Position numbers and translations under genes: made by a program
Notes under the pieces: generated by a model
The model's database searches: none
The model's input: only the letters and a program-made list of their open reading frames with translations
Told to the model about the DNA's origin: nothing
Assembly (NCBI GenBank): GCA_021825445.1
Contig: JAKAHA010000003.1
Coordinates: 37,969 to 101,968, forward strand
Source of the DNA: a bacterium
Lineage (GTDB): Bacteria; Patescibacteriota; Microgenomatia; UBA1406; GWC2-37-13
DNA length: 64,000 bases
Direction: 5' to 3'
In this document: positions 34,082 through 42,216 of the stretch, one piece after another
How the letters are laid out: each line of letters begins with the position of its first letter
How positions within the stretch are numbered: position 1 is the first letter of the stretch

Positions 34082-34657
34082 TCACTTTATTAATTCCTCT
34101 TCAACTCCAACCAACATAATTTTTGGCTGTTTTAGAAATCTCCAAGTAAATGGATCATTGTTTTTTTTCCTAAAAACAAATTCGCTTTCCGTCATTGTTG
34201 AATAATTGATAGGACGTCCATATTCTTTTTCCACTTCTTTTATTATCGATTCAATTTCAACAACCACTATTACTCCAACTAGTAAAAGATAAATTTCATC
34301 ATCTTTGATGATTAGATTCTTTGGAAATTTTGTTGAGACGGCAATAAATTTAATTTTTCCAATTTTTGATAAATTACTATGAATTAATGTTGCCAATTTA
34401 TTAGTTTTCGTAAAAATCCTCAAAAACTCATCATAAAGCAGATAACTTTTGTTTAGAGAAAAATAAACTTTGTTTAGGCGACGTTCTCGAAGTAATAATT
34501 TTTCTTCAGTCAAAATATCAAGCTCTCTCTTAACAGCATTAACTTCCTCGTTAATTTCACGAACTACCCGACGTAGATAAAAATTTTCACCGGGATGATG
34601 AAAAAACAATTCTAAAATCTTCCGTCTCGCCTTTGATGGAATTATGTGTCGCAACAT
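34082..34657 (-). CDS. winged-HTH protein with degenerate nucleotidyltransferase domain
   Basis: 191 residues. The N-terminal ~85 residues are a winged helix (ILELFFHHPGENFYLRRVVREI, then wing RLNKVYFSL). The C-terminal part keeps the tail of the MNT fold (EYGRPINYSTMTESEF, then FKKNNDPF-like and KIMLVG), but the catalytic GSX10DXD motif is gone: the matching segment reads AVSTKFPKNLIIKDDEIYLL. It is probably a DNA-binding regulator in which the nucleotidyltransferase fold survives as a structural or ligand-sensing part. It lies 12 bp downstream-strand of secD's start and could be co-transcribed with secDF. Confidence 0.65.
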   Translation of the reverse strand: MLRHIIPSKARRKILELFFHHPGENFYLRRVVREINEEVNAVKRELDILTEEKLLLRERRLNKVYFSLNKSYLLYDEFLRIFTKTNKLATLIHSNLSKIGKIKFIAVSTKFPKNLIIKDDEIYLLLVGVIVVVEIESIIKEVEKEYGRPINYSTMTESEFVFRKKNNDPFTWRFLKQPKIMLVGVEEELIK

Positions 34658-34669
34658 ATTAATAATTAA

Positions 34670-34701
34670 TCCTTCAACTCACTAAGTTTGCTCAGGATGA
34701 C
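34670..34701. repeat. CTTCAACTCACTAAGTTTGC...GGATGAC dispersed repeat
   Basis: Resembles the dispersed CCTTCGAC...GCTCAGGATGAC sequence found in many bacterial genomes. A related copy, CCCTGAACGAAGTCGAACGG, is at 36384-36404. It lies between the HTH gene and the DUF3048 gene. Confidence 0.5.
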
Positions 34702-34707
34702 TTACTT

Positions 34708-35874
34708 TCAGTAAGTCACTTTATTTCCAATTGGCAACATTTCAACAAATACTTGTCCGCGAACAATAGATATTTCACTACCTGAGCTATTAAAAAATTT
34801 AACACTATCTTCTTCTGTCTCTTTATTCCAAGTTCCTTTTATAACTTGACCGTTTTTAAAAAATAACGTTTCTCCCGAACCTACATTCTTATAAAGCAAA
34901 TGTCCACCTTCATAACCGTCGTTAGCCGGTGATTCTTTTGCAAACATTATTACGATGTTTTTTGCTTCCAATTGTTTCTTCGTGTTTTTGTCAATATGAG
35001 GTTTTCCTCCATTGGTTCTTTTATAACTATTGGTTTTTACATCATAGCTCCAAACAACACTAAAGTCGCTCGCTAGATTATCCCAAAAACCAAAATCTAT
35101 TTTTGCCACTTTACCCCTATCGGAAAGTTTCGCATCATCCTCAAATTTCCAAGGGGAGAAACCCTTATCCCATCTCACACCTTTTTCATCAACATTTGTT
35201 AAGTCTCTTTTATCTTTTGCATATTGCCAAAGTTTTTTTGTTGAAGAATACACAGTGTGCTCTGGGGCTACATCTTTTAACCTTTCATAATCTCGCCAAA
35301 AATATGGATAAGGAACTGAAAATTGATTTAAATCGTTATAAGATGACCAGCCAAGTTCGTTTATATAACCCAGTGCGTCTGCAGGTCCATCGGTATTTGC
35401 TCCTCCAACATGGGCATAAAGCGGATATTGACCATAACCTTCAAGAAACTTTAAAAAATACATGCGTGCTGAGCGAACTGGTCCTATGTACGAAGCATTT
35501 TGACAATAAAATATTGCCAAAAACCTGGTAATTCCACCTTCTGCAACCGCCTCATAAATAATATCAGCTGATGATAAACCTGATTGTGGTCTTGCCTCTT
35601 TATGATTTTCAATCATGACACCAAGAGGTCTTTGACTTTCCCAAATTTTTCTTTCAGTTTTTGATAGCATCTGACCATTTAAAGGACATTCTTCAGTCTT
35701 TGGTTCTGAGTTTATGACTGTTTCTGTTGTTCCATTCTCAGAGACTGGTGCTTTATAAGTAACCGGTGATAAAAATGATTGACCTTTTTCTGCTGTAAAA
35801 AAAGAAAAAGTAGTGACACCCGAAAGAATGAAAATTATAAATACTACAACAAAAGCTATTTTTTTATTGATCAT
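34708..35874 (-). CDS. DUF3048-family surface protein
   Basis: 388 residues. An N-terminal membrane anchor (residues ~6-27) and a low-complexity linker are followed by the DUF3048 N-domain (RPLGVMIENHKEARPQSGLSSADIIYE near residue 82) and C-domain (PFxxG-like tail). The family includes the YerB lipoprotein and is presumed extracytoplasmic; biochemical function is unknown. It is 16 bp after the DUF4446 gene and probably in its operon. Confidence 0.85.
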   Translation of the reverse strand: MINKKIAFVVVFIIFILSGVTTFSFFTAEKGQSFLSPVTYKAPVSENGTTETVINSEPKTEECPLNGQMLSKTERKIWESQRPLGVMIENHKEARPQSGLSSADIIYEAVAEGGITRFLAIFYCQNASYIGPVRSARMYFLKFLEGYGQYPLYAHVGGANTDGPADALGYINELGWSSYNDLNQFSVPYPYFWRDYERLKDVAPEHTVYSSTKKLWQYAKDKRDLTNVDEKGVRWDKGFSPWKFEDDAKLSDRGKVAKIDFGFWDNLASDFSVVWSYDVKTNSYKRTNGGKPHIDKNTKKQLEAKNIVIMFAKESPANDGYEGGHLLYKNVGSGETLFFKNGQVIKGTWNKETEEDSVKFFNSSGSEISIVRGQVFVEMLPIGNKVTY

Positions 35875-35890
35875 AAAAATTTTTGAAATT

Positions 35891-36337
35891 TTAATGGCTG
35901 TTCACAATTGCTTTCTTTTCTTCTTCAGATAATTCAAATTCTTCCCCTTTACCACGAACGACTTTTTTACTGTAAACTCTTAAACCGTCGTGGGTATGTA
36001 TGAAATTAATAACTATACCACTATTTTCATTATTTAGAAAAGTAACAACAAAACTTTTATCCCCTCCAGTTTTTTCAAAAGGGCTAAACCTAATCAAACC
36101 AACTTTTTGGATATGCAAAGTTGAAATCTTTATCTCTCTCAGTAATTCTTTTTTAACTACATCCAACTCCTCTTTTGTCTTCTTGTCGATCACTAATAAT
36201 TCATCTAAAATTTCATCGATATTGTGTTTTTTCGTTCTTGAGATTAGATTGTTATAATGAGCTTTTGTCTTCAAAACCAACCTCGTCAAAATACCAAGCC
36301 AAACAAAAACAACAAACATTCCTACATAAATTATCAT
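35891..36337 (-). CDS. DUF4446-family membrane-anchored protein
   Basis: Start set at ATG 36337 (MIIYVGMFV). The longer frame opens with a TTG at 36373 that is really the -35 box TTGACA, followed by a 17-bp spacer and TAGAAT ending 7 bp before this ATG. The ~148-residue product has one membrane helix, a coiled-coil segment (residues ~30-70) and the DUF4446 domain with KVGLIRFSPFEKTGGDKSF. The family is common in Firmicutes and CPR bacteria; function unknown. Confidence 0.8.
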   Translation of the reverse strand: MIIYVGMFVVFVWLGILTRLVLKTKAHYNNLISRTKKHNIDEILDELLVIDKKTKEELDVVKKELLREIKISTLHIQKVGLIRFSPFEKTGGDKSFVVTFLNNENSGIVINFIHTHDGLRVYSKKVVRGKGEEFELSEEEKKAIVNSH

Positions 36338-36344
36338 CAAATAC

Positions 36345-36373
36345 ATTCTATATATTTGTTCAAAAACTGTCAA
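36345..36373 (-). promoter_or_regulatory. promoter of the DUF4446-DUF3048 operon
   Basis: Minus strand TTGACA (36368-36373), a 17-bp spacer and TAGAAT (36345-36350). The ATG at 36337 begins 7 bp after the -10 hexamer, so the mRNA is leaderless or nearly so. Confidence 0.65.
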
Positions 36374-36383
36374 CGATATTTTG

Positions 36384-36404
36384 CCCTGAACGAAGTCGAA
36401 CGGG
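36384..36404. repeat. CCCTGAACGAAGTCGAACGG dispersed repeat
   Basis: Imperfect palindrome matching a widespread bacterial repeat (CCCTGAGCGAAGTCGAAGGG type). It lies exactly between two divergent promoters. Confidence 0.55.
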
Positions 36405-36433
36405 TTGACATTTGAGATTTGAGTCTCTATATT
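36405..36433 (+). promoter_or_regulatory. promoter of the small membrane protein and DUF5679 genes
   Basis: TTGACA (36405-36410), a 17-bp spacer and TATATT (36428-36433). ATG 36442 begins 8 bp later, again leaving no room for a Shine-Dalgarno. Confidence 0.65.
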
Positions 36434-36441
36434 ATTACCGT

Positions 36442-36678
36442 ATGCCGAAAAAGACTAAGAAAGAAAAGATTCTAGCCATGTATCATAAAAAACTTCGCAT
36501 GCTTGAAAATAGACAAGTAGTTGCTTCTCCGATTCAAACAAAAACTCCTGTTGTTGTAACCAAGACTATTGAACCAGTTAATCAATATTTTTTTTCTGAT
36601 CTAAGAAAAAGTCTGTTATTAATATTTTTGATATTGGTTGTTGAGGTTGGATTGTATTTTGTTAATTTGATTAAATAA
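36442..36678 (+). CDS. small single-pass membrane protein
   Basis: 78 residues from ATG 36442 (MPKKTKKEK), chosen because of the promoter just upstream; the frame from 36412 would start inside the promoter. A basic N-terminus (residues 1-20), a Thr/Val-rich middle and one C-terminal membrane helix (residues ~56-76) suggest a tail-anchored protein with its basic part in the cytoplasm. No family recognised. It precedes the DUF5679 gene by 40 bp. Confidence 0.65.
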   Translation: MPKKTKKEKILAMYHKKLRMLENRQVVASPIQTKTPVVVTKTIEPVNQYFFSDLRKSLLLIFLILVVEVGLYFVNLIK

Positions 36679-36699
36679 AATTAATAATTTTATTTAATA

Positions 36700-36711
36700 A
36701 AAGGAGGTGAT
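36700..36711 (+). promoter_or_regulatory. perfect Shine-Dalgarno of the DUF5679 gene
   Basis: AAAGGAGGTGAT, complementary to the complete 16S rRNA 3' tail, 8 bases before ATG 36719. It is by far the strongest ribosome binding site in the window, and it belongs to an internal operon gene rather than a leaderless first gene. Confidence 0.85.
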
Positions 36712-36718
36712 ATATATT

Positions 36719-36862
36719 ATGGCATCAATGTACTGTGTAAAATGTAGAGCAAAAAAAGAAGTTGCAAATCCTGAAAAAGTTACCATGAAAAATGGTAAAC
36801 CAGCTATGAAAGGAAAGTGCCCAGATTGTGGAACAGGAATGTATAGAATCGGCACTGCATAA
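36719..36862 (+). CDS. DUF5679-family zinc-ribbon small protein
   Basis: 47-residue protein with two CxxC pairs (YCVKCRAKKEV near residue 5 and CPDCGTGMYRIG near residue 34), separated by a basic segment with KNGKPAMKGKC. This is the DUF5679 pattern, common in CPR and Chloroflexi. A single zinc ribbon is expected; function is unknown. Preceded by a perfect Shine-Dalgarno, implying high translation, and followed by a strong terminator. Confidence 0.85.
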   Translation: MASMYCVKCRAKKEVANPEKVTMKNGKPAMKGKCPDCGTGMYRIGTA

Positions 36863-36889
36863 TATTTTATTTAAATAGGATATCTAAAG

Positions 36890-36918
36890 CCCCGCCCGCA
36901 AGGCGGGGTTTCGGTTTT
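36890..36918. terminator. intrinsic terminator after the DUF5679 gene
   Basis: CCCCGCC / GGCGGGG stem with a 5-base loop, then TTTCGGTTTT. It lies between convergent genes and overlaps the stop of the 2H-like gene on the other strand. Confidence 0.8.
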
Positions 36919-37420
36919 ATAGCAGTTTAAACACCCTTACTCTCTTCTCCCCTTCAAATAAACTCAATTTATTTACTTTGAAATTAATATCAACATCCAA
37001 ATTTGAGATTCGTTTTTTGATAACGAAGTATTGTTGTTTTGAAGGAATTTTATATTTGGCAAGAGTTAGTCGCGGAACAAATTTTTCAGAGCTTTCAAGT
37101 CTTGAAGAAATCATCTTGATACTTTCACTAATTCTCTCTATCTCTTTTTCTCGTTTAAAATCAAGATATAAAACGATATTATTGCCAATCGTTAAAGCAA
37201 CTTCAAAAGAATACAGGTAAAATAAATTTTTATCAAACAAAGCTGTCTCAATTTTCTCAATCGTTGATTTTTTATCGGCAAACTCTCCGAAAGAATGAAC
37301 TAAAATATTGTAGTTTTCTGTTTTTTCCCACTGGAATTGCGGATACTGTTTTCTAAAATCAGCCAGTTGAGCAGTAATTTGACTCCGTGTTTCATCGGAT
37401 AATTCGATTATTAGTTTCAT
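36917..37420 (-). CDS. 2H phosphoesterase-like (LigT/ThpR fold) protein, catalytic histidines lost
   Basis: About 167 residues from ATG 37420 (MKLIIELS). The overall pattern of the 2'-5' RNA ligase / cyclic phosphodiesterase fold is visible: an N-terminal strand, ENYNILVHSFGEF where family members have HxTxxFLG, and FVPRLTLAKYK where they have PHxTLAR. Both motif histidines are replaced (by Asn and Arg), so classical 2H catalysis is unlikely. It may act as an RNA-binding relic. The family call rests on pattern only. Confidence 0.5.
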   Translation of the reverse strand: MKLIIELSDETRSQITAQLADFRKQYPQFQWEKTENYNILVHSFGEFADKKSTIEKIETALFDKNLFYLYSFEVALTIGNNIVLYLDFKREKEIERISESIKMISSRLESSEKFVPRLTLAKYKIPSKQQYFVIKKRISNLDVDINFKVNKLSLFEGEKRVRVFKLL

Positions 37421-37432
37421 GTTCATATTTTT

Positions 37433-37535
37433 TATTTTGAATTTTTTATTTATCATTGAATTTTCATTGATTTATTTATCATTTATTAAATGAGAAATGT
37501 AAATTGATTGAAAAATGAAAACTGAAAATTGAAAA
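37433..37535. repeat. AT-rich intergenic inverted repeat of TTTTCATTGATTT words
   Basis: Left words ATTGAATTTTCATTGATTTA and right words TTGAAAAATGAAAACTGAAA are complementary. It fills the gap between two minus-strand genes. Confidence 0.5.
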
Positions 37536-38015
37536 TTACAAATTAAATACCTTCGCAATATTTCTGGTTGAGAAATTTTTTAAATTTGTGACGACTTCTT
37601 TGACCTCGGCGTTGATTAACTTTGCCTGCTTTTTTTTATTTTCAAGTTGCCTATCTCCTTCTGTCACTGCGATTATACTAGGACGTACCCTTTTTACCAA
37701 CTCAAAATATTCTTCATTTGTTTTAAAAAGTGGCAATAGGATAACTAAATCAACCATATTCAAGTTTGCCAGTATCTCTGCCCTTTCGTGTTGATGATGA
37801 ACTTGAAGTTTTCTTTTATGTTTTTTAATAAACTCATCTGACTCTAAAGCAACAATCAAAAAATCACCCTGTGCTTTAGCCGCTTCCAGAAACTTCAGAT
37901 GACCAAAGTGGATCAAATCAAAACAACCCCCGACCAAAACTGTTTTTTTATTTTTAAAAATTTGTTTTTGGTCAATCAAATCTTCATATCTAATAATTAA
38001 TGCTTTGTTTTTCAT
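37536..38015 (-). CDS. cytidylyltransferase-like nucleotidyltransferase (RfaE/TagD type)
   Basis: About 159 residues. The HxGH nucleotidyltransferase motif is in GGCFDLIHFGHLKFLEAAK near residue 30. The fold and length match the ADP-heptose synthase / glycerol-3-phosphate cytidylyltransferase group, which activates a phosphorylated sugar or polyol. The start is ATG 38015 (MKNKALI): TATAAT (38022-38027) ends 6 bp upstream. The usual ISTT(K/R) signature is replaced by NFSTRNIAK near the C-terminus. Substrate unknown. Confidence 0.78.
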   Translation of the reverse strand: MKNKALIIRYEDLIDQKQIFKNKKTVLVGGCFDLIHFGHLKFLEAAKAQGDFLIVALESDEFIKKHKRKLQVHHQHERAEILANLNMVDLVILLPLFKTNEEYFELVKRVRPSIIAVTEGDRQLENKKKQAKLINAEVKEVVTNLKNFSTRNIAKVFNL

Positions 38016-38021
38016 TCTTAC

Positions 38022-38027
38022 ATTATA
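38022..38027 (-). promoter_or_regulatory. -10 box of leaderless promoter (nucleotidyltransferase gene)
   Basis: TATAAT on the minus strand, ending 6 bp before ATG 38015. It is read as the dipeptide Tyr-Asn if a longer frame is wrongly assumed. Confidence 0.6.
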
Positions 38028-38032
38028 CATAA

Positions 38033-38105
38033 GTAGTGGTGTGATTTATCACACCAAGATAATCAAATTAATGAATAATTTTGGAACGATGAATCGTTCC
38101 ACTAC
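38033..38105. repeat. 72-bp composite palindromic element (family E), copy 1
   Basis: Begins GTAGTGGTGTGATTTATCAC and ends GGAACGATGAATCGTTCC then ACTAC. It has two hairpins joined by an AT-rich centre, with GTAGTGG/CCACTAC terminal inverted repeats. The element at 44622-44693 is nearly its reverse complement. It lies just upstream of the -10 of the DUF4012 gene. Confidence 0.8.
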
Positions 38106-38107
38106 TA

Positions 38108-38113
38108 TATAAT
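38108..38113 (+). promoter_or_regulatory. -10 box of leaderless promoter (DUF4012 gene)
   Basis: TATAAT ending 6 bp before ATG 38120. Confidence 0.6.
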
Positions 38114-38119
38114 CAATAT

Positions 38120-40363
38120 ATGGATCTAACTACCGAAATAGTTGAAGAAAAACAAAATGCCCTGATTGTTTCAAAAAAAGAATATTCGTTTATCTCTCTT
38201 TTGAATAATGAATTAAAGAGAGTCTCCATCAATCATTTTAATTCACCCTATACTTCAAAAAATATTATGATGTTTCGCTATATTTTCATAATTAATAAAA
38301 CGGTATCAACCGATCTAGCTACAAAAAACAAGTCTAGTATTTTTATTTATATATTTTTTGGAAAAAAACACTACATAACAAATTCAAAAAAACTACCGTC
38401 CAATATTAAGATAATAACCGTCAGTGGTCATCATCTTGGAAAAGAAGAAATCGATAAAATACTTTGGTTTGCAATATCAAGTAGTGAAGAAAAAATACTC
38501 AACTTAAATCTATCTCAATTAGTAAAGAAAAAAATTAATTTTATTCCTGATCTTTCTTTAAGTTATAAAAAATTTGTAACTAAAAAAAACTTAGTATCTT
38601 TTGCAATTTTTTTAATCATCGCTACCCACCTAGCATTCTTACCTTTTCTTTTTCTATCGTATTTTTTAAATTACAAAAGTTATCTTGCTCTTAAAAATAA
38701 CTCTCTGAAAAATATCAACAATTCGTCTCCAATAAACGAAATTCCACGAAAATTATATTCAATTGTTCGACCTACTTACTTACTTTTTGGCATTACAATT
38801 TTGCCTGATAATTTACTTGACATAAATGAAAAAAGTTATTTGTTGATTAAACAATCACAATCACTTCTTGACAATTTTAAAGGTTTAGAAGAAATTTTAT
38901 TTCAACCACAAAAAACAATAGAACAAAAAAATATTTTGACCTTACGAATCGAAAAAATGAAAAATAGCCTTAATAGTATTCAAGAAGAGCTTAATATTAT
39001 TGCCCAAAAAATCCCAATAAAAAATAATTTTTTTGATCAAATAAAAAAACAGCTGATTGAAGGAGCTGACAACATTCAAAAAGCTCAAAAAGGAATAAAT
39101 TATTTTCAAAAAATTATTATGCAGGAGAAAATAAGCAAATATGTTATTTTTTTTGCTAATAATTCTGAGCTTCGACCAGGTGGTGGCTTTTTGGGTTCAT
39201 TTGGAATAATTGAGATTGGAAATTACAGTGTTGGTGATATAAAGGTATACGATATCTACGATGCCGATGGTCAATTGACAGTCCACCTTGATCCTCCAAA
39301 ACCAATATCTCAATATCTAAACGTGCCTCATTGGTTCTTTAGAGACTCTAACTTTTCTCCAGATTTTCTAACTAACTATCAGAAAGCATTATTCTTTTTG
39401 GAAAAAGAAATGAATATGACTGGCTTTGATGGTGGTATTTTACTTACGACTACTGCGGTCGAAAACATTCTTTATGCTTTTAATGATTTGTATTTGCCTG
39501 ATTTTAAAGAATATATAAATGCTAAGAATTTCTATCTAAAAACCCAACTTTATGTAGAAAAAAAGTTTTTCCCGGGATCAATCCAGAAAAAAACATTTTT
39601 ATCCTCAATTGTCAGACAAATAAAAAATAATTTTGAGAATGTTGATATAAAAAATTTATTATTTCAAATTAAAAAATCTCTCGATGAAAAACAGATTGCG
39701 GTTTATTTTGAAGATCAAAATTTTCAATCACTTTTTGATACCAACTTTTGGTCTGGTCGTATAATTGATCCAAAGTGCACTCTTTCCAAAGATTGTATAG
39801 CCGATTACGTCTTTCCATATGACGCTAATGTGGGGGCTAATAAAGCTAATTTCTTTATCAATCGTTTTGCTAATTTGAAAATCAAGATTAATGCTGAAGG
39901 AAAAATTGGACACATCCTTTCTCTTCAATATAAAAATGATTCTCCAGCAGAAATTTTTCCTACAGGTTATTATCGTAATTATTTTCAAATTCTATTACCA
40001 AAAAATTCTACTTTAAATCAAATTACTAAAGATGGGGTTCAAATTGAGGAGTTTGATCAAATTGACGATACTCGATATAAACTGATAGGATTTTTTTTCG
40101 AATTGGCACCCGGAAAAATAGCAGACATTAAAATTAATTATCAATTAAACGAATTATTAAAAAAAGGAAGTAATATTTACCAGTTAGTAATTCAAAAACA
40201 AACTGGTGCTAAAAATTCCGATTTGATATTGGAATTTGATTTGAATAAAAATATTTCTATCGTCAATCAAAATTTTTCTCCTATTGTTAAAGATAACCAA
40301 ATCATCTATAATACATTCCTATTGACTGACAAAATATTTTTCATTGAGTTAACAAAGAATTAA
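38120..40363 (+). CDS. DUF4012-family membrane protein
   Basis: 747 residues. A cytoplasmic ~150-residue N-terminal region is followed by one or two membrane helices (residues ~157-190), then a large outer region. The DUF4012 core is recognised by YVIFFANNSELRPGGGFLGSFG near residue 340, with helical segments before it. The family is widespread in CPR and Actinobacteria and is often near surface polysaccharide genes; its biochemical role is unknown. Its promoter directly abuts a family E repeat. Confidence 0.85.
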   Translation: MDLTTEIVEEKQNALIVSKKEYSFISLLNNELKRVSINHFNSPYTSKNIMMFRYIFIINKTVSTDLATKNKSSIFIYIFFGKKHYITNSKKLPSNIKIITVSGHHLGKEEIDKILWFAISSSEEKILNLNLSQLVKKKINFIPDLSLSYKKFVTKKNLVSFAIFLIIATHLAFLPFLFLSYFLNYKSYLALKNNSLKNINNSSPINEIPRKLYSIVRPTYLLFGITILPDNLLDINEKSYLLIKQSQSLLDNFKGLEEILFQPQKTIEQKNILTLRIEKMKNSLNSIQEELNIIAQKIPIKNNFFDQIKKQLIEGADNIQKAQKGINYFQKIIMQEKISKYVIFFANNSELRPGGGFLGSFGIIEIGNYSVGDIKVYDIYDADGQLTVHLDPPKPISQYLNVPHWFFRDSNFSPDFLTNYQKALFFLEKEMNMTGFDGGILLTTTAVENILYAFNDLYLPDFKEYINAKNFYLKTQLYVEKKFFPGSIQKKTFLSSIVRQIKNNFENVDIKNLLFQIKKSLDEKQIAVYFEDQNFQSLFDTNFWSGRIIDPKCTLSKDCIADYVFPYDANVGANKANFFINRFANLKIKINAEGKIGHILSLQYKNDSPAEIFPTGYYRNYFQILLPKNSTLNQITKDGVQIEEFDQIDDTRYKLIGFFFELAPGKIADIKINYQLNELLKKGSNIYQLVIQKQTGAKNSDLILEFDLNKNISIVNQNFSPIVKDNQIIYNTFLLTDKIFFIELTKN

Positions 40364-40408
40364 TATTGTCAGTTTCCGTTAGTTATTAATAAATTTACTT
40401 ATTTAGGT

Positions 40409-41149
40409 ATGAAAAAATCACATAGTTCGACAGGTAAAGTCTCATTAAAAGCTGAATCTCGCAATATTTTCGGTAAAAAATTAAATAAAGTTCGAAAGCA
40501 GGGTTTAATTCCTGCAAATATTTTTGGACCTGACTTTAAATCAAAGTCAATTACCGTTGTTTATAAAGAACTCGTTAAGGTTTATAAAGTAGTAGGTGAA
40601 ACTGGTATTATTTATATATCTTTAGATAAAGAAAACATTCCTGTTTTGATCAAAACTATTCAAAGACATCCATTAACTAGTAATTTACTTCATATTGATT
40701 TTAGAAAAGTTGACCTTTCGAAAAAAATCGAAGCCAATGTTCCAGTCAAAGCCATCGGTGTTTCTGAAGCTGTTACTCAAAAAGCTGGAATTTTATTATT
40801 TCAATCTGAAACTTTGTTGGTCGAGGCATTGCCTGCAGATATTCCATCAGTCATTGAGATTGATGTTTCAGTGATTAAAGAAATCGGACAAGAAGTTAAA
40901 GTCTCAGATCTTAAAAAATCTGGTAAATATGAAGTCAAGACACCTGCTGAAAAAGTTATCGTTGCAGTCGTCGCTCATAAAGAAGAAAGTGTCGTGCCTG
41001 AAACAGCCGTAGCTGCTCCAGAAATAATTACTGAAGCCGTAAAGCCAGGTGAAGAAGCACCTGCTGAAGGTGGTGAAAAGAGTGAAAAGAAGGAAAAGGT
41101 TGCTGAAGCACCAGCTAAAAAAGAAGCTCATGCTGACAGTAAAAAATAA
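40409..41149 (+). CDS. rplY: 50S ribosomal protein L25 (CTC form)
   Basis: 246 residues. The N-terminal L25 domain binds 5S rRNA (KVSLKAESRNIFGKKLNKVRK, then GLIPANIFG). A TL5/CTC-type beta domain spans residues ~105-195, and an unusually long Ala/Glu/Lys-rich tail (residues ~200-246) follows. It is first in a run with nusA, infB and a DHH-like gene, so a translation and transcription-factor operon is likely. Confidence 0.93.
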   Translation: MKKSHSSTGKVSLKAESRNIFGKKLNKVRKQGLIPANIFGPDFKSKSITVVYKELVKVYKVVGETGIIYISLDKENIPVLIKTIQRHPLTSNLLHIDFRKVDLSKKIEANVPVKAIGVSEAVTQKAGILLFQSETLLVEALPADIPSVIEIDVSVIKEIGQEVKVSDLKKSGKYEVKTPAEKVIVAVVAHKEESVVPETAVAAPEIITEAVKPGEEAPAEGGEKSEKKEKVAEAPAKKEAHADSKK

Positions 41150-41165
41150 AAATTAATATCAAAAT

Positions 41166-42185
41166 ATGACAGTTATAAAAAGTGAATTTTCTTTAGCATT
41201 AAATCAAGTAGCAGTAGAAAGAGGCATTTCAGCCGATGATGTCATCTCTTCTATTGAGCAATCAATTGTAGCTGCTTACAAAAAGGAATATTCAAAAGAT
41301 GAAGAAGAAGAGGTAAAAGTAACTGTCAATAAAGATACTGGTGAAGCAAAGATATTTAAAGATGATAAAGATATTACCCCTCCAGGTTTTGGAAGAATTG
41401 CAGCTCAAACCGCCAAACAAGTTATTTTGCAAAAAATCAGAGAGGCAGAAAAAAAGACTGTTGCTTCTCATTATATGTCACAGATTGGAACTTTAGTTAA
41501 AGGCAGAATTATCAGATATGACGGCTATAATGCATCAGTTGATATCGGTAAAGCTGAAGCGGTACTTCCTAAAGAGGAAATGATGAGTAATTACAAATAT
41601 CAGGTTAACGATAATTTAATTGTTTATTTAAAAGAAATTGTTAATGATAAATTTGATAATCCAAAAATTGTCGTATCCCATTCCCATCCAAAACTGATTG
41701 AGGAATTATTTAAAAGAGAGGTTCCAGAGATCGTCAGCGGAGCAATTGAAATTAAAAAAATTGTTCGTGAACCAGGTGAAAGAGCTAAGATTGCGGTCAC
41801 CTCAACTCAATCAGGAGTAGATCCAGTTGGAGCTTGTGTTGGGCAGAAAGGAGTCCGAGTTCAGACTGTAATTGATGAGCTAGGTGGAGCAGAAAAAATC
41901 GATATTATTCAATGGAATAAGGATAATAAATTATTTTTAATTGCTGCTTTATCCCCTGCTAAAATTACATCAGTTGAAATTGATGAGGCGGGAAAAAGAG
42001 CCAAAGTAACAGTTGAAGAAAAAGAGGCGCCTCTTGCAATTGGTCGAGGAGGAATCAACGTCAACTTAGCCTCAAGATTAACAGGTTTTGAAATTGACAT
42101 TGTCCAGATAAAATCGGAAGAAGCCACAATCACTCCTGAAGCTACTCCAGAAAAAAAAGTTGAAGAAGAAAAACCAAAAGCATAA
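41166..42185 (+). CDS. nusA: transcription termination/antitermination factor NusA
   Basis: 339 residues. It has the RNA-polymerase-binding N-domain (residues 1-100), the S1 domain (GTLVKGRIIRYDGYNASVDIG near residue 107), KH1 (GVDPVGACVGQKGVRVQ near residue 220) and KH2 (APLAIGRGGINVNLASRLTG near residue 287). A Glu/Pro/Lys tail replaces the acidic repeats of longer NusA proteins. It lies between rplY and infB, as in many bacteria. Confidence 0.95.
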   Translation: MTVIKSEFSLALNQVAVERGISADDVISSIEQSIVAAYKKEYSKDEEEEVKVTVNKDTGEAKIFKDDKDITPPGFGRIAAQTAKQVILQKIREAEKKTVASHYMSQIGTLVKGRIIRYDGYNASVDIGKAEAVLPKEEMMSNYKYQVNDNLIVYLKEIVNDKFDNPKIVVSHSHPKLIEELFKREVPEIVSGAIEIKKIVREPGERAKIAVTSTQSGVDPVGACVGQKGVRVQTVIDELGGAEKIDIIQWNKDNKLFLIAALSPAKITSVEIDEAGKRAKVTVEEKEAPLAIGRGGINVNLASRLTGFEIDIVQIKSEEATITPEATPEKKVEEEKPKA

Positions 42186-42216
42186 TTAGTAATTAGAAAT
42201 TAGTAATTAAAAATTT
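42184..42216. repeat. short AATTAGAAATTAGTAATTA repeat (family A fragment)
   Basis: The 31-bp gap between nusA and infB is only AATTAG/AATTAA words, matching the right end of family A elements. Confidence 0.45.
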
